In this document: piece after piece, positions 5,328-5,404 of the stretch
Layout: each line of letters opens with the position of its first letter
Numbering within the stretch: the stretch's first letter is position 1
Origin: Planctomycetota bacterium
Lineage (GTDB): Bacteria > Planctomycetota > Brocadiia > SM23-32
DNA length: 5,404 nucleotides
Assembly: GCA_018334735.1 (NCBI GenBank)
Contig: JAGXLK010000221.1
Location: 1 to 5,404, forward strand
Direction: 5' to 3'
Position numbers and translations under genes: made by a program
Notes under the pieces: generated by a model
Databases searched by the model: none
What the model was told of the DNA's origin: nothing
The model's input: the letters and a program-made list of their open reading frames with translations, nothing else

Positions 5328-5404
5328 GCCCGCGGAGCGGGCGTGGCAGACGTAGCCCGGGGCGAAATGAGGCCGCTGTTTTTGGCCGAACGAGCCCCGG
5401 GTTA
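5328..5404. repeat. REP-like palindromic block at the window edge
   Basis: GCCCGC (5328-5333) and GCGGGC (5337-5342) form a tight hairpin. Then TAGCCCGGGGC (5353-5363) pairs with GCCCCGGGTTA (5394-5404), an 11-bp stem with one G-T pair, enclosing a smaller GGCC/GGCC stem (5371-5374, 5384-5387). These resemble intergenic repeats that I associate with PVC and acidobacterial genomes; no protein is encoded. The element may continue past the window. Confidence 0.5.

Overview
The window contains one complete, intact operon in a bacterium and about 1.9 kb of gene-free, repeat-filled DNA upstream of it. The four genes on the + strand (1948-5115) encode the gamma, delta, alpha and beta subunits of a four-subunit pyruvate:ferredoxin oxidoreductase (POR), in the order porG-porD-porA-porB. 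This indicates an anaerobic, or at least ferredoxin-using, metabolism. The host cannot be named from the sequence. The intergenic palindromes (for example AGCCCCgacGGGGCT, GCCCGCggaGCGGGC and the TAGCCCGGGGC...GCCCCGGGTTA pair) resemble, from memory, intergenic repeats of Planctomycetes/Verrucomicrobia/Kiritimatiellota-type (PVC) and some Acidobacteria genomes. A PVC-like anaerobe is therefore a low-confidence guess.

Layout. Bases 1-1846 hold no credible gene. They hold several families of short palindromes and dispersed repeats: a terminator-like hairpin and REP-like block (101-205), a three-copy dispersed repeat (283-320, 473-492, 1648-1684), an inverted pair of about 33-nt repeats bounding 808-1448, a 20-bp repeat copied exactly 95 bp apart (1028 and 1123), and GTAG-headed hairpins in opposite orientations (1204-1411). 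Just before the operon are an 85-bp element closed by a 13-bp perfect inverted repeat (1748-1832), a TTGACA promoter candidate (1847-1875) and a leader with a small hairpin (1885-1904). The operon follows. Bases 5116-5404 hold two hairpins with covarying stems, the second followed by T5 and likely the operon terminator, then more repeat DNA running to the window edge.

How the genes work together. PorA and PorB form the catalytic core: PorA binds pyruvate/CoA and PorB binds thiamine diphosphate (TPP) and the proximal [4Fe-4S] cluster. PorD carries two further [4Fe-4S] clusters that pass electrons to ferredoxin, and PorG is the structural/CoA-related gamma subunit. The complex interconverts pyruvate + CoA + oxidised ferredoxin with acetyl-CoA + CO2 + reduced ferredoxin. 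All diagnostic motifs are present and no subunit is broken.

I found no convincing new protein system. The points worth a second look are in the non-coding DNA, mainly the REP-like hairpins with compensatory stem changes, the 13-bp inverted-repeat element next to the por promoter, and the 640-bp segment bounded by inverted repeats.
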